Below are positions 24,048 to 35,350 of a stretch of 64,000 nucleotides of DNA, in pieces. This DNA comes from Tretioscincus oriximinensis (lineage: Eukaryota; Chordata; Lepidosauria; Squamata; Gymnophthalmidae), in contig JAJVDF010000362.1 in assembly GCA_022410635.1 (NCBI GenBank), positions 17,852 to 81,851 on the forward strand. Reading direction: 5' to 3'. The notes under the pieces were generated by a model. That model had not been told where the DNA came from. It made no database searches and worked only from the letters and a program-made list of their open reading frames with translations. The position numbers were made by a program, and so were the translations under genes. Numbering within the stretch: the stretch's first letter is position 1; each line of letters starts with the position of its first letter.

Positions 24048-24440
24048 TGCAAATAAACAAGTGACAAGATGGGCAAATCAGGGAATGGGCAAGTGAGAGA
24101 GTAGAAGAAATTGAAGAACTTGGTTCTTATACCCTGCTTTTTCTCACCTTCCAAAGGGACTCAAAGCGGCTTCCAAGGGTATTTTGCCCGAAGGCTGACA
24201 TTCCAAACAAGAGGTGGGAATGAGTGTGCATAATGGGAGTTGAATGAGCATTCAGCAGGGCAAATAAACAAGAGAAGGATGGGAGGGGGCAAGTGAGCAG
24301 AGGTGTTAAGCAAGCAACTAAGTATNGGGTACGATGGAATATTCAGCAGACAAAGGGCAGAGCAGAAGAGCAAAACAGTGAGAAAACAAGGGAGGGACAA
24401 GTAAGAGACCATTGAGTGGGAGAATGAGTGATTGTCTTGT
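24048..24440. repeat. Degenerate minisatellite-like region holding a SINE
   Basis: GCAAATAAACAAGTGACAAG, GATGGG and GGCAAGTGAG (24053-24105) recur as GCAAATAAACAAGAGAAGG, GATGGGAGG and GGCAAGTGAG (24259-24302), and ATTCAGCAG recurs at about 24250 and 24340. The purine-rich units are uneven in length. The SINE at 24113-24210 lies between two of them. Confidence 0.4.
24113..24210 (-). mobile_element. SINE 3' half
   Basis: The plus strand reads GAAGAACTTGGTTCTTATACC, TTTTCTCACCTT and AAGGGACTCAAAGCGGC, the reverse complement of the SINE tail at 1-90. The tRNA-like 5' head is absent, as expected of a 5'-truncated insertion. Confidence 0.7.
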
Positions 24441-24619
24441 GTAGCTATATAAAGGGGAAAATGATCAGGCTCCTTTTGTTAAATTATCTGCAAACGCTAT
24501 AGATAATTTTCTTCATAATTCCATCTTGGTTAGCAAGGTAGCATAATTTGTATTTTGCAAATAGTCTTTGATTTTTTGCAAAACAACAACATTGCAGCAG
24601 AGGATACAATATCTTTCAT

Positions 24620-25028
24620 AGGCTGACTAGATTACCCTTTTTTGGGGGGGAAAACCCCAGTTTTGGGGTTTCTAACCCGCCCTCCCAGGGGGGACAATTT
24701 CCTTGTTTTTTGCTGAGAAAATTTATTTTTTAAAAAAATTAATTACCCCACCACTAGAGGGCTCTAGCAACCAGGTCCAGCTGCTGAAGGCACCCTCCCC
24801 TCAGTAAATAAAAATAAAAAAATGCAAAAATCTCATACACTTTGAAAATTTCTCATGCACTTCAAAGTTCTCAGGCACATCAAAAAAATTGTGCACATCA
24901 TGGATTTCTTGGACAGGAATTTCAGAGCGACATGCATGTTGGTGGGTGGTTTGTAAAGTCATGAATATGCAAATTAGCATGAATATGAATTACCCCCAGT
25001 TTGGACCTCAGAAAATCTAGTCAGTCTA
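24620..25028. mobile_element. hAT-like MITE, copy 1
   Basis: Begins AGGCTGACTAGATTA and ends with its near reverse complement AATCTAGTCAGTCTA. It is flanked by 8-bp repeats TCTTTCAT (24612-24619) and TCATTCAT (25029-25036), one mismatch; an 8-bp target duplication is the hAT hallmark. The AACCCCAGTTTTGGGGT interior is shared with the copy at 62043-62255. No transposase. Confidence 0.65.
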
Positions 25029-25036
25029 TCATTCAT

Positions 25037-26140
25037 AATGTAGACACTGTTATTTTGATAATATGATGCTTGTGATGAAGTTAGAAAATGATTAAATTAT
25101 ACCATGGAAACGTATACTTCGATATTACTTCAAATACATGAGGATCTTAAAATTTGTTTGTTTCTAGTTATTAGTATTATGACTCAAGAATACAGTTTGT
25201 AATGATTTGTATCCATCTGCCTTTTTTAAAGGCCCAATAGTTATATTTACATTTTNTGCAGAAGTTTGGCAAAATAATTTATATATGTAAAGAACATTAT
25301 TTGAACATTTTACAATGCTTACTCTACAATATTTGCATAGTGGTAGAAACAGTTTAAATATTTTAGGCTATATTTATTTTTCTATAAGATGTGATTTGAT
25401 TTATAAGAGTAAGGAGAAAGAAAGATAGGCAGATAACTCCTTTTTCAGTGCTTAAGTTGTAAAAAAGCATGCTAGCAGCCTCTAGTTAACATTAGAGGCT
25501 TTTATGGACATAGAGCTGAGTCGAGTTTCTGATAACTGTATGCATGCAGACTTCCCTTCATTTGTCCATTGTAACATCTCAGATCTCTTTCAGAGACATA
25601 ATACATTCTACTGTAATTTAATTTTCTTGTATCACATGCCTAACTAAATTTCTGCTTAATGGCCATTGCCTCAAGGGAGTAACAAGATTTTATTTGGTGC
25701 AAGATTTGTTCTTCTTGATTTCTATGACATCCTGAGTATGTCCAAGACCCATAATTCATAGTCAGATATTCTCTTACTCTGGTGTCTTTTCATAGCCATA
25801 CATCCAAACCAAGGGAGGTCAGTGCTTGAGAGGTCATTGCTTTATTTGATGTCACATAAGTATTCTCCTCCTTCATTACCTAAACCTTCATCTCCATAAC
25901 TCAGTAAAGCTCCTTNATCAGGTCTTGAGGACATATGCTTCACAGTGGGAGTAATGAAAGTGGTATCGCTTCAGGTGTCTTTCCTCCAAGTTCACTGCCT
26001 TTGAAGATGCTGTNTAATTATTATTGCTAGCCACGTCCATACAACTTTTCTAGAAGTAATTTGTCTTCTCCTTCTCTATTTTTAACAGAGTATTTTTTGT
26101 TTACATCCTAAATGAAGTTTGATTTTGGTTTTTGTACTTG
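25037..26140. other. Unassigned DNA; candidate conserved segment
   Basis: No repeat ends are visible. The part about 25440-25690 has mixed composition, including a short hairpin GCCTCTAGTTAACATTAGAGGC (25480-25500), and could be regulatory; this is inference. Confidence 0.2.
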
Positions 26141-26141
26141 G

Positions 26142-26611
26142 AGGCTGTATCTACACACACTTGTTTATTCCAGAATTTCTTGGTGATCTANTTTATTGGT
26201 TTGCTAGTTTTAATGTGCTGCATTCATGTCTTTATAATATATTCCATGTTTTTTTAATTCTGTAAAATCCTAAGAAGCAAGATTTTCCATGAACATGACA
26301 CACTCTTCCATCAGCCATATCATTTGCTGGTTCTCAAGAGGAAGTCTAGTAGTCCCTCTTNCCAAATACTATTTGGTAATTTTCTGTTCATATCCGATTC
26401 CTTCACCTNTAATCCTCGCAATTTCTTGCAACACTGCCTTTTCAACACAACCCCATACAGCTTTTCAATGGTTAGTTTTCTCAATAAATCAATAAATCAG
26501 GTAGTTGGTGTTAACCCACAATCTGCTTGTTTATACAACAACCTATAGTGACAAATGCAACATAAATTTGACTTTCACACAGATTATTGACTCAATATGG
26601 ATACAGCCTTA
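26142..26611. mobile_element. Possible DNA transposon with short inverted ends
   Basis: GGAGGCTGTATCTA at the left (about 26140) mirrors TGGATACAGCCTTA at the right (26598-26611), with 10 or more matching terminal bases. The TTATTCCAGAAT word near the left end also occurs in the transposon at 13.3 kb. No target duplication was found, so this may be a coincidence. Confidence 0.3.
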
Positions 26612-27528
26612 GGTAGTGACATGAATTCATAAAGTACATGTCAAATAAATATGTGAGACAAATTATTTTATTTTAAAATAAGTATTTATACTTATTATTT
26701 TCTTTTTAAATATATAACTGTACTATAGATAGATTTTATGTTAAAAGTACTGTTAGAAAATGTAGTTTGGGAAATTCAAAAATGACAAACCAAGTGTTTT
26801 CTCTTAATGCATTCTGAATAACCAATGCTCATTCACTTAATTTTAGTTGGGGTCATCAGGTAAAGTGATGGGAAGAAACCTAAATTTTAGCAAAACAATA
26901 TATTTGCTAAATCACCCAGAATCTAGACCCATATTTTGATTTTTAAACAGTTTTGAACTGTCCCAAAACAAAAAAAAATTAAAAGCACATTACAACAACA
27001 ACAATACACATATAGAATTTTAAAATGTATATACTGACAGAAATATATACAAAGCTATCAGTGGATGGAAAATTTACTCAGAAATAAGACAAAATATATT
27101 TTTAGATTAAAATGAAAAGTGAGAAACCAAAATTAAAACTGATTGGCCGATTCAATCACTCTGTCAGGGATTAAATCAAAGACTTTACCTGCAAAGATAC
27201 TGTTTCCTAATTGAAAGAATTTTCCCATCCAAATCTCCCGTTCATGTTTCATTTGACCATTTTAAATTTAGTCTTCATTTGAAATGTGTGAAAACAATTT
27301 TTCCATGCTCTAGTGGCAGATTTATCAGACCAACATTATGGCTACCAAAAGTTAAAATAGCTATTAAAATCTTGACAGTTCAGTTCTGTTTCTGACAGGT
27401 TTAGAAATTCTGTTTTATGAATTTAAAGCTGTTTTCCCCTGCCTTTCTAACCTGCTTTACCATCAAAGCAGAAGCAAATCATTATAGAACATTTAAACTA
27501 GTTCTGAATAAAAGACATATTTGCACTA
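26612..27528. other. Unassigned AT-rich DNA
   Basis: Very AT-rich sequence, with no gene or repeat boundary that I can support. Confidence 0.45.
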
Positions 27529-27612
27529 TTTTATTTTATTTTATTTATTTATTTAAAGATTTTTACCCCGCCCTTCCCCCCNAAGGTGTCCAGGGCGGCT
27601 TACAAAAGTTAA
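27529..27612 (-). mobile_element. L2-like LINE or SINE 3' tip
   Basis: A (TTTA)n tract is followed by AGATTTTTACCCCGCCCTTCC and GTGTCCAGGGCGGCTTACAA. On the minus strand this is the CCGCCCTGGACACC to GGGGTAAAAATC to (TAAA)n terminus typical of L2-type 3' ends. Confidence 0.55.
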
Positions 27613-28284
27613 AAGTTAAAATTTTGAACTATAATCTGTGCCTCTGCATGCATTTGACCTGTTAAGATGTAACCTTCCATTTTTTCACTGATCCCACGAA
27701 GAATATTCTATGCCTTAGAATATCTACAAGTATTTTAAAATATACTCAAATGGAATACTTTTCTATATCCTTATAAAACAATATTATTAATATTATTAAT
27801 ATGGAACCCATAATCAGACCTCACAGAAATATATAAAAGACAAGGACTGTCTCTTTCATCTCCCTGAATTCTTGGGCGAAAATATGTTTGGTGAGTTCAA
27901 ACTGATATTTCCATCTGCAGCAAATCTTTATCTACTTGAGTGACATGACTTGACTGATACTCAACCACATAACTCCTAGTTTTAATTTTGGAGCAACACT
28001 ATTCTTCCTGTTGACTCTGCAGTGAAAAATCATGCTATCACAAAATGGCTTCTCGTTTGGTAACTGTGCACATAAATGGGACTGTCCCAATAACTGGAAG
28101 GCACTTTCATTCCCATGATGAACAGACACGTAGTAGCATAAGGTGCATCTCTAGTTCATCTTGGAAACAACATCCAGAGTCTTACTCCTGCATTGTCCTC
28201 ATTGTGCTTGTTTTCGTTAGAATTTTAACATCAATGTCCAACTAGAGAAATTCTGGTAACTAGCTACTCCAAAAATATCAAACT
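27613..28284. other. Unassigned AT-rich DNA
   Basis: Short ORFs on opposite strands overlap here and have no recognisable domain. No repeat was recognised. Confidence 0.4.
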
Positions 28285-28535
28285 AGGATTTACACTTGCC
28301 ATGCACACCAAAACTATTATTAAATCTGGATTTGCTTGATCCAGACTAATTATAGCGGGGCATACCTGAATTAAGCGCTTCAGACTGCAGATTTAATGCA
28401 TGTCCTTGCAGCCACACCCAAACTCAGACCCAGTTTGCATGTCGATGCAGAATCCAGTACAGACAGTACTGGAATGGATGTTGAACTGATTAATGTAGTC
28501 TACCATTATTCCAGATTAGAGAGTTCACAGAGGAT
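28285..28535. repeat. Possible old foldback element
   Basis: AAATCTGGATTTGC, GATCCAGACTAATTA and GCAGATTTAATGCATGTCC (28323-28403) weakly mirror GACATGCAAAC-GCATCGAC, TACATTAATCAG and AATCTGGAATAATGG read backwards from 28535. The arms are too diverged for a firm call. Confidence 0.25.
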
Positions 28536-29152
28536 CCAAATTTCCATCTGTTCAATGCAGACAATGGGGACTATTAATCTTTTTTAAATTGGACTATTAA
28601 GTATATGCCTAAAGGACCTTTCTTTTAAAACAGGAAATATTCATTCTTAATTATTTCAGGATCTGTGCTGTTTTGAAAATAATGTGTTTGTGCATGTGTG
28701 AGATGGCTTCTTAAGAACTCCCTTCACCATTTCTTACAATATTTCATTTCATTAGAAGCTTCATCAGGTGAACGCTATCACAATGTGTAACTTTTGAAAG
28801 CAACATGAACTAAAATCTGGGCAAATCATTGTAGCCCTAAGCAAAAAATTAATGNCATTCATTTCAAGCCAGAAATTTTCTTATCTAAAACTTCCAAAAT
28901 ACTTTGATCTAAAATTGAAAATTGTAATATAAACAAATAGATAAAAAGAGATCAAATGCTTAAGATGCCTTTCCAGAAAGTCAAGTTTAGAAGTAGTAAG
29001 CAACAGGTGTCTTAGATATATATGTTAGATCTTAAATAATGTTAGGGTGTTCATAGACATAAAAAAACCACAAATATTATTGCCAAGATAATAATGATTA
29101 TTGCTACTGAATAAGTTGCTGTTTTTTAGAGCTAGAGTTTTTTGGGGTACAT
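28536..29152. other. Unassigned AT-rich DNA
   Basis: No supported feature. One N call lies at about 28855. Confidence 0.45.
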
Positions 29153-29312
29153 CAGGGCAGGGGATCTTGTAGCACTTGGAGATTAACATGAGGAAGGTCA
29201 GTGACATGAGCTTTCATAGGCAAATCTATATTCCTCTTGTTAATCTCCAAAGTACTACAAGGCCCCCTGGCTGGATTTTCTCACAAAACTATTACAGCTA
29301 TTTCTTTGAAAT
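29153..29312. mobile_element. Foldback element, diverged relative of 17929-18121
   Basis: The left arm (GTAGCACTTGGAGATTAACA, then GACATGAGCTTTCATAGGC) and right arm (TGTTAATCTCCAAAGTACTAC) are partial reverse complements, and the right flank CCAGGGGG-to-TTTCTCACAAAACTATTACAG-CTATTTCTTTGAAA is the reverse complement of the unique lead of the copy at 17929. The longer loop and more mismatches mean it is older. It lies in the opposite orientation. Confidence 0.6.
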
Positions 29313-29978
29313 CTACTTAGAGCTCCTCCCATTCTCTTAGGATTCTCTGGTTGAAGGCAAAAGACAATTTCTGGAAAAGACAAAGAAAGAATTATTGCTA
29401 TCTAAAAGTATTATTTATCTTTGGAATAATCTTCAAACATTAAGAAACTTTCATATATCTAGTACTAGGCTGCACTCAGATACAGGTGCACAGAAATATT
29501 TCTTAAATATTCCAAAATAAAGACCTTTTTCTACCAGAATATCTGTGCTATATTTTAGAATATCGAACTGTAGCAGAATAAGTACATATTGTCTGGATAC
29601 TGCTGAAGTGGTTCAAAAACATCCTGACCTCTTTCTGTACTAGTTTTTCTATTCTGCCTGATCCTGGAATAAGACCATGTAATTTGCATACTGGTGTGGA
29701 CTATGGTTGCTCCTGACCTCCCAATCACACTTTATTTGCATTGGATAAAGATCCCAGTCCTGCTGTAGTCATATTTTAATTGGTAATGTGGGGTAATGCA
29801 GAATACAATGTAGCAAGAAAATAGCGCACCATGGCTCCCCTGGATGAAAAAGTATCCAGAAATTCACAAAGTGTCATTGTCAAACCATTTATCAATGCTG
29901 ATATAATACTCTTTAATACATTTAAACATATTACATTGTGATTGGGAAAATTGAACATTCAACATGAGGAGATTATGT
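29313..29978. other. Unassigned DNA
   Basis: Contains AGGCTGCACTCAGATACAG (29467) and ATTCCAAAATAAAG words resembling the ends of the 13.3-kb transposon, but no matching right end. Otherwise nothing recognisable. Confidence 0.35.
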
Positions 29979-30189
29979 AATGTGTTGGCCTGCCTCATTG
30001 ATGTCCAAACACCAGCTGAGGTGGCACACATCACCTTGGCCTGTTCCACTGCTGGGGAAGGNGCTCATCTCCCGTAGAGGCAGACTGCCTCTACGGGAGA
30101 TGAGCACCTTCCCCGGCAGTGGAACAGGCCAAGGTGATGTGTGCCACCTCAGCTGGTGTTTGGACATCAATGAGGCAGGCCAACACATT
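29979..30189. repeat. Near-perfect 211-bp palindrome, 105-bp arms
   Basis: The left arm 29979-30083 and right arm 30085-30189 are reverse complements with one mismatch (TGCTGGGG against CCCCGGCA) and one N (30062), around a single central base at 30084. It begins AATGTGTTGGCCTGCC and ends with the exact complement. The arms are GC-richer than their surroundings. The mirrored ORFs across it arise only from the symmetry. It could be a young foldback transposon or an assembly or read artefact; flanking target duplication is not evident. Confidence 0.85.
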
Positions 30190-30295
30190 GCAAAGTGACC
30201 ATGGAAGGTCCCGTCTCTGGCACTTAATTGACACTTTTTTCCTGCAAGTTAAGTGCCCTAGGCACATCACCATGACAGAATTTATTTAGATGCAG

Positions 30296-30560
30296 GTTAA
30301 GAGGAGTCCTGTTGAATCAGGCCAAATTCCAGCATTCTCTCTCATACTGTGACCCACCAATTCTCAACCAGAAGAAGAAGGCAAAATGGCCATTTGCTCC
30401 CAACTCCCTGCAAATGGCATTTCAGGAATACTATATCCACCGTAATTGCTACTGATACACTTGGCTTCTATGAAGACCTCCAAATCTTATCTCAAAATGA
30501 CCGAGATTAATAGCTACCACCACCAATTCTAGAAATAAATTCTTTAGAAAGAAAATTTGT
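30296..30560 (-). mobile_element. CR1 3' end, old TTCTTATG-lineage copy
   Basis: The plus strand reads AAGAGGAGTCCTGTTGAATCAGGCC, CAGCATTCTCTCTCATACTG and CTGCAAATGGCATTTCAGGAAT, the reverse complement of the CR1 3' UTR seen at 23.0 kb, ending near TAGCTACCACCACCAATTCTAG. The many small differences mark an old copy. Confidence 0.7.
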
Positions 30561-31999
30561 CCCTGTAATTGTTTCAGAGACAGAAAGAAAGTTCAGAATT
30601 TGTTACTTAGAACCTTGTCAGGAAGGATAAAAAATATCTGACTGTCTTGTACTCAAGCTGAAACCTATGTTCCTGAGTATCCTAAACATTTATTATTGCT
30701 TTGATTGATCTCTTAGCTACAATCCCTTGATTTCTTCATTCAGTTTTCCCACTCCATTCCATGGCCTTCTTTTATTCAAATTTCTTTTTAAACNTAGTAT
30801 TTATTTTTAATCATACTGTTCTCACTTCTATGCTGTCCCCATTTTGCTCATTACCAGTCAGCATGGACTATACTAGCTTACTGCAGATACTTCTGTTGCC
30901 AATTCTACTAATCACACTTAAAAAGAAAATCCTGAGCAAAGCAAACATTGCCTAGAGGTGTCGAAGTGCAGGCAGCATAACATAAGCATGTTTTAAAAAC
31001 GGAACATGTTAAGTACGTTCAGGGTTGCTTATAAATTTCCAGTTCAAGGGTTAGCAGCATTAACCAGGCTTAATTGTATGTAATGGAGCAAACTGCCATC
31101 TGCTTATAAGCCGTACAGAATTTTTATGCGAACATACAAAAATAATTCTCTTAACATGGCTTTTTACAAGAAGCAGATTTTATTTTGTATTACGGAGAAA
31201 AAAATATATATAGAAGATTCCGGAAATGGCCAGGCTTAGCTTATTTCTTTCCAGTTGATGTAATCAGCAACATCTCAGAGTGGACTAATATTATTTCCAA
31301 TATTTACCAAAGCAGAGAACAGTTATATTTTATCATATGACAACAAATCGAATAACTTCTGATAACACAAGAGAACAAACCAAATTGTGCATTATGTGGG
31401 AAGAGGAAATAAATAAACAACAGCAACAGAAAACATTGCTATTAGACAATATATTTCAATCAAAAGTATTTTTTTAAATTAAAAAAATNACTTTTTTTAA
31501 AAAAAATACTGGGCAAATCTGAAATATGTGCACACTACAATAAATTTTATTAAAAAGGAAANCTCATTAGTGCATATTTCCATGCAGTTTAGCAGCCACA
31601 GATTGTCTATCTTGTAGGGTAATCCATTTTAACCCATAGTAAACTTCAAACCAAAATTATACTTTTGTATTACTATATATTCTAATATGATTATACATCC
31701 CAGATATGAAAGTAGTCCAAAACTGCATACCTAAAAGCATTTACTTGAGTTTAATCTCATCAAAATGCAGTTGAAGTCCATAACTGATACTTACATTTAC
31801 ATTTTAGGCACATTGCATTTAATCTAATTTNTGATCCTTGCTGTCTCAGAATTGATTTTTTCCCCCCTTGTTCCCCGAAGTACTTTTTTTCTCCTGAATA
31901 GGGAAGGTATTCTTATTGCTGTTTATATGGACAGAAGTTTGTTGCCTTAACCAATGAAGGATCTGGTCAACTTAGATCAAACTTCTAAAGGATGTAGAC
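30561..31999. other. Unassigned DNA; candidate conserved segment
   Basis: The part about 30960-31350 is repeat-free, of even composition and contains paired motifs such as CTTATAAATTTCC and CTTATAAGCC, plus GCTTAATTG and AACCAGGCTTAATT. It resembles conserved regulatory DNA in texture only. From 31400 on it is simple AT-rich sequence. Confidence 0.25.
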
Positions 32000-32105
32000 C
32001 NACAATCTACATTTCAATTGGATAAATTAGTTCCACCATTAACCTGGTGGTGAGACAGAATTGATGTAAGCCTTCGGGTGAAAACTAACCATGTAACAGA
32101 TCCCT
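32000..32105 (+). mobile_element. SINE central fragment
   Basis: TAACCTGGTGGTGAGACAGAATTGATGTAAGCCTTCGGGTGAAAACTAACC written in parts matches the body of the SINE at 39980-40030 (AACCTGGTGGGGAAGATGGAATGTAAGCC and following). Both the tRNA-like head and the tail are missing. Confidence 0.5.
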
Positions 32106-33140
32106 AAAATGTTGTGCTGAGGCCTGTGCAAACAGAGCCCTAGTGAACTATCCTGGGATTGCTATAGACTTCTGTGGCAATCTCAATGCAGTCCTGGGAA
32201 AATTATGGTTTTTAAACCACATCTAGTTGTAGCCATGGAAGGTTAGAGCAACTATGGGGATCCATAGGACTGAATCTGAGGCATTATATATTTTGATGTT
32301 TTGCTTGAAAGCTTTGTNCTCAGACAGTAAATTGTGCTTGGCTATCAATCCTGCCTTCCTCTCCAATCCATCAAAATCAATGCTATTTAGCAAAGCACAA
32401 AGATAAGCAGATCACAAAAGTTAAAGTCCTACTGCCACTTTTCCTTGACAGTATGGAAGGGGGAAGATAGGGGGAAAGTGATCACAGACCGCGCTCTGAC
32501 TAACATGGAAAAACTGAATTAGGAAACAGCAAAATGGATTTAAATCCACTCCCCTTTTCCCCTTCTCCCCTGTTCCATTTCGGCTCCATTTCAATGGACA
32601 GACACAGAGCAATGAAACTGCGGAGCCTGTTTGTTTGTTTAAAAAATCCCTGCCTTTGTATGTAAGAAGGGATTGTCCTGAAACAGCTCCTAGCTCCTAT
32701 GGCACCATAAGCAGACCCAAGGAAGGGAGGGGTTTGTGAGTCCTAAGCAGCAAATCACTGTGGGTCTTCTTCCTTCTGCTGCCTTTGGGGTTTCAGACGT
32801 CCTTCCATTGCTCTAGCATTTGAACAACTCTCAGCAATCACAATAGGAGGATCTGCAGTGATCTGCTGTAGAAGAATTTCCTCCTACGGCAAANTGTTGC
32901 CAGGATGCGCTTAACATGTATGGTGTTAAAATGCACTTGGCATAGTTTTCAGAGGGAACTCTGCTTTGACCCCATGTTGCTGTGCACGTGTTTTCCATTG
33001 GGAGTAAATGGGAAATGCGTGTGCCATTGCAAAGTGACAGAGCATTTTTCTCCTAGTGCAAAGTCATTTTTTGTATGAAAAACAATTTCTATGGCACTTT
33101 CCAACTCCGGGGCAGACTGGACAGTTGATGTGTGCAAACC
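32106..33140. other. Unassigned DNA
   Basis: No supported gene. The ORF at 32421-32612 on the minus strand has no recognisable features. A (GTTT)n run lies at about 32628. Confidence 0.4.
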
Positions 33141-33625
33141 ATACAACATTGAAATGTACAAAATCACGCATGGGATCGACAGGGTGAATAGAGAAAAAAT
33201 GTTTTCTCTACCACACAACACAAGGACCAGAGGGCATTCCTTAAAGCTGTTGGGTAGAAATGTGAGAACAGACAAAGGAAAGTATTTTTTCACCCAGAGG
33301 GTCATCGGCCTGTGGAATTTACTTCCTGAAGAGGTAGTGGTAGCTAACAGCTTGGATAGTTTCAAGACAGGACTAGACAGGTTTATGGACACCAAGGGTA
33401 TAAATGGATACTAGGATGGATGTCTGGATGTTGCCTCCGGGATGGAGCAACAGGCAGGTCTCTTGAAATATCATTTGCAGGGAGTCATGAACAGGAGCAT
33501 ATTTTGCTTTTCTCTGTTCGGACTGCCCAGGTGCATCTGGTGGGCCTCTGTGTGACACAGAATGCTGGACTCGATGGGCTGTGGCCTGATCCAGTATGGC
33601 TCTTCTTATGTTCTTATGTTCTTAT
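33141..33625 (+). mobile_element. CR1 3' end, TTCTTATG lineage
   Basis: Encodes the last part of CR1 ORF2 in one open frame to 33414 ([20 protein letters not shown], then GKYFFTQRVIGLWNLLPEE and GLDRFMDTKGINGY), followed by the 3' UTR and three TTCTTATG units. It lacks stops in this stretch and is very similar to the copies at 42.0 and 48.7 kb, so it is among the younger CR1 insertions. Confidence 0.85.
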
Positions 33626-34629
33626 TGTGCCATCTAGACTCACTCATTGTGCCATAAATACAATGTACAAATTCTGCCTTTTTCTGTGTGTCTGTTGTTT
33701 TCTTGCAGTACATTTCATGGATTTTCTTATTATTTTAATGAGTAAATCTTATGGCAATAACAAATCCTTTTCAATGTTAAATTGTAGTGGAAATTTTTAC
33801 CAGTATTTTTCCCCAATAACTAATAAGTTTCATTCTTATATATTAATGGGCTCTATGGTTGCCAATTTGAGTTCATAATTGGGGTCTTGCAGTGTTTCCT
33901 TTATGTTTTAATTTTTTGGAGTGGCACTGAGTGATTATAATGCTTAATTATCGTCCAAGCTTTGTTTACAAACTTATTTTGCAGAAATAAATTACCATAA
34001 GAGTTGAGCCATATTATCAAAATTTATTTTCAGCAGGCCTCTCTGAGAGCCTGTTGATGGCAATATATTATCTCCATTTCCTGTTTGAAAGAATGTTAAT
34101 GTTGTTGGACTAGGGGTTATCTGTAGCTCTAATTATATTAAAGTACCTCTGCTAAATGGCAAATTAATCATACTTTTCTAGTCATGCAGAAGAGTTGCAG
34201 CCTTCCAAACTCTTCCAGTCATAGTTGTGGTTTGCTCAGAGCTTTTTTTCTTGGGTTTACATCAGAGTCTCTCAATTTGCATTTTCCAGGTCTACATTCG
34301 CAGAAATCCATTCCCAGAATAATATCCCAACCAAAGTGCTAAAGGAGTTAACAAGGAATGTTGAGAATTGTCGTTCAGGAATATCTGGGGGACTGCAAGT
34401 TGAATAACCCTTCTCTACATTAACCACTTTAGTGAAATGTACGCTATATGATTTTATAATGGAAATAAGACTTGCAAGGACAGGGGTTTCCATAAGATTG
34501 ACATGGGGAGTAAAACGGAGTAAGCCACTGCCTTTGGGATATCTGACTCTAGAAGCCCAATTTTGATAAATACAATCCTCACAATCCTAGATCGGAATTA
34601 CATCATGTAGTCAAGTACTTTCTCTATCA
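33626..34629. other. Unassigned DNA; strongest candidate conserved segment
   Basis: No repeat was recognised. The part about 33690-34200 is AT-rich yet not low-complexity and is dense in TAAT-core words (GCTTAATTATCG, CTAATTATATTAAAG, GGCAAATTAATCA). This is the usual look of deeply conserved vertebrate enhancers near developmental genes, but only an alignment could show conservation. Confidence 0.25.
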
Positions 34630-34664
34630 GTGTGTGTGTGTGTGTGTGAGTGAGAGAGAGAGAG
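34630..34664. repeat. Compound (GT)n(GA)n microsatellite
   Basis: Nine GT units run into about eight GA units. It is pure and short, and likely to vary in length between individuals. Confidence 0.9.
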
Positions 34665-35059
34665 TAGACAGGCTTTGTAGATTTTGTATTGTCGTTATTT
34701 TTCTTTTTTCTAGTTATTCTTTTCGTAGCGTACTGTACTATGGTCACAGTCTGACATGTCCTTCGGGAAAAAATATGGTATGTATTATTGTCTGAGTATG
34801 ATTTTAATTATTTATTGTTTGTCTATCTTTATTGTTGTTTTTTATATTTGTGTGGAAAACAATACATTTTTACAAATGGCAACATCATACATTCATCACA
34901 GACTAAAAGCTAATTTGGTTATTTAGAGTTACCAGAAAAAAGATGCAGAAAGGATCTGGTACCTAGATCTCTCTACCACCGNCCCTTTAAGGGACCTGGG
35001 AACGTGGCTTGATTGTGGGTGAAAAGGAGAACAGTCAAGCAGGCTGGAGACTTGGCTTT

Positions 35060-35350
35060 TGCAGCTAGAGTAAAAGAAAATGGAAAGACTAGAAACAACG
35101 GAATGAAACTGCAAGGGAGTAGATTTAGATTGGATATCAGAAAAAACTTTCTAACAGCCAGGGTGATAAACCAGTGGAACAGTTTGCCACAGGGTATGGT
35201 GAGTTCGCCTTCCCTGGAAGTCTTCAAACAGAGGCTAGACAGTCATCTGTCTGGGATGGTTTAATGAATCCTGCATCGAGCAGGGAGTTGGACCCGATGA
35301 CCCTGGAGGTCCCTTCCAACTCTATGATTCTACGATTCTATGATTCTATG
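35060..35350 (+). mobile_element. CR1 3' end, ATTCTATG lineage
   Basis: Encodes FRLDIRKNFLTARVINQWNSLPQGMV and LEVFKQRLDSHLSG, the C-terminal residues of CR1 ORF2, followed by CCCGATGACCCTGGAGGTCCC and four ATTCTATG/ATTCTACG units. This is the reference for the second CR1 lineage in the window. The GNCCCTTTAAGGGACCTGGG block just upstream (34981) resembles 18255-18275 and may mark another repeat. Confidence 0.85.

Noticed and set aside
29973..30273. Nearly identical 71-72 residue ORFs on opposite strands
   Set aside because: The identity follows from the palindrome at 29979-30189, not from coding.
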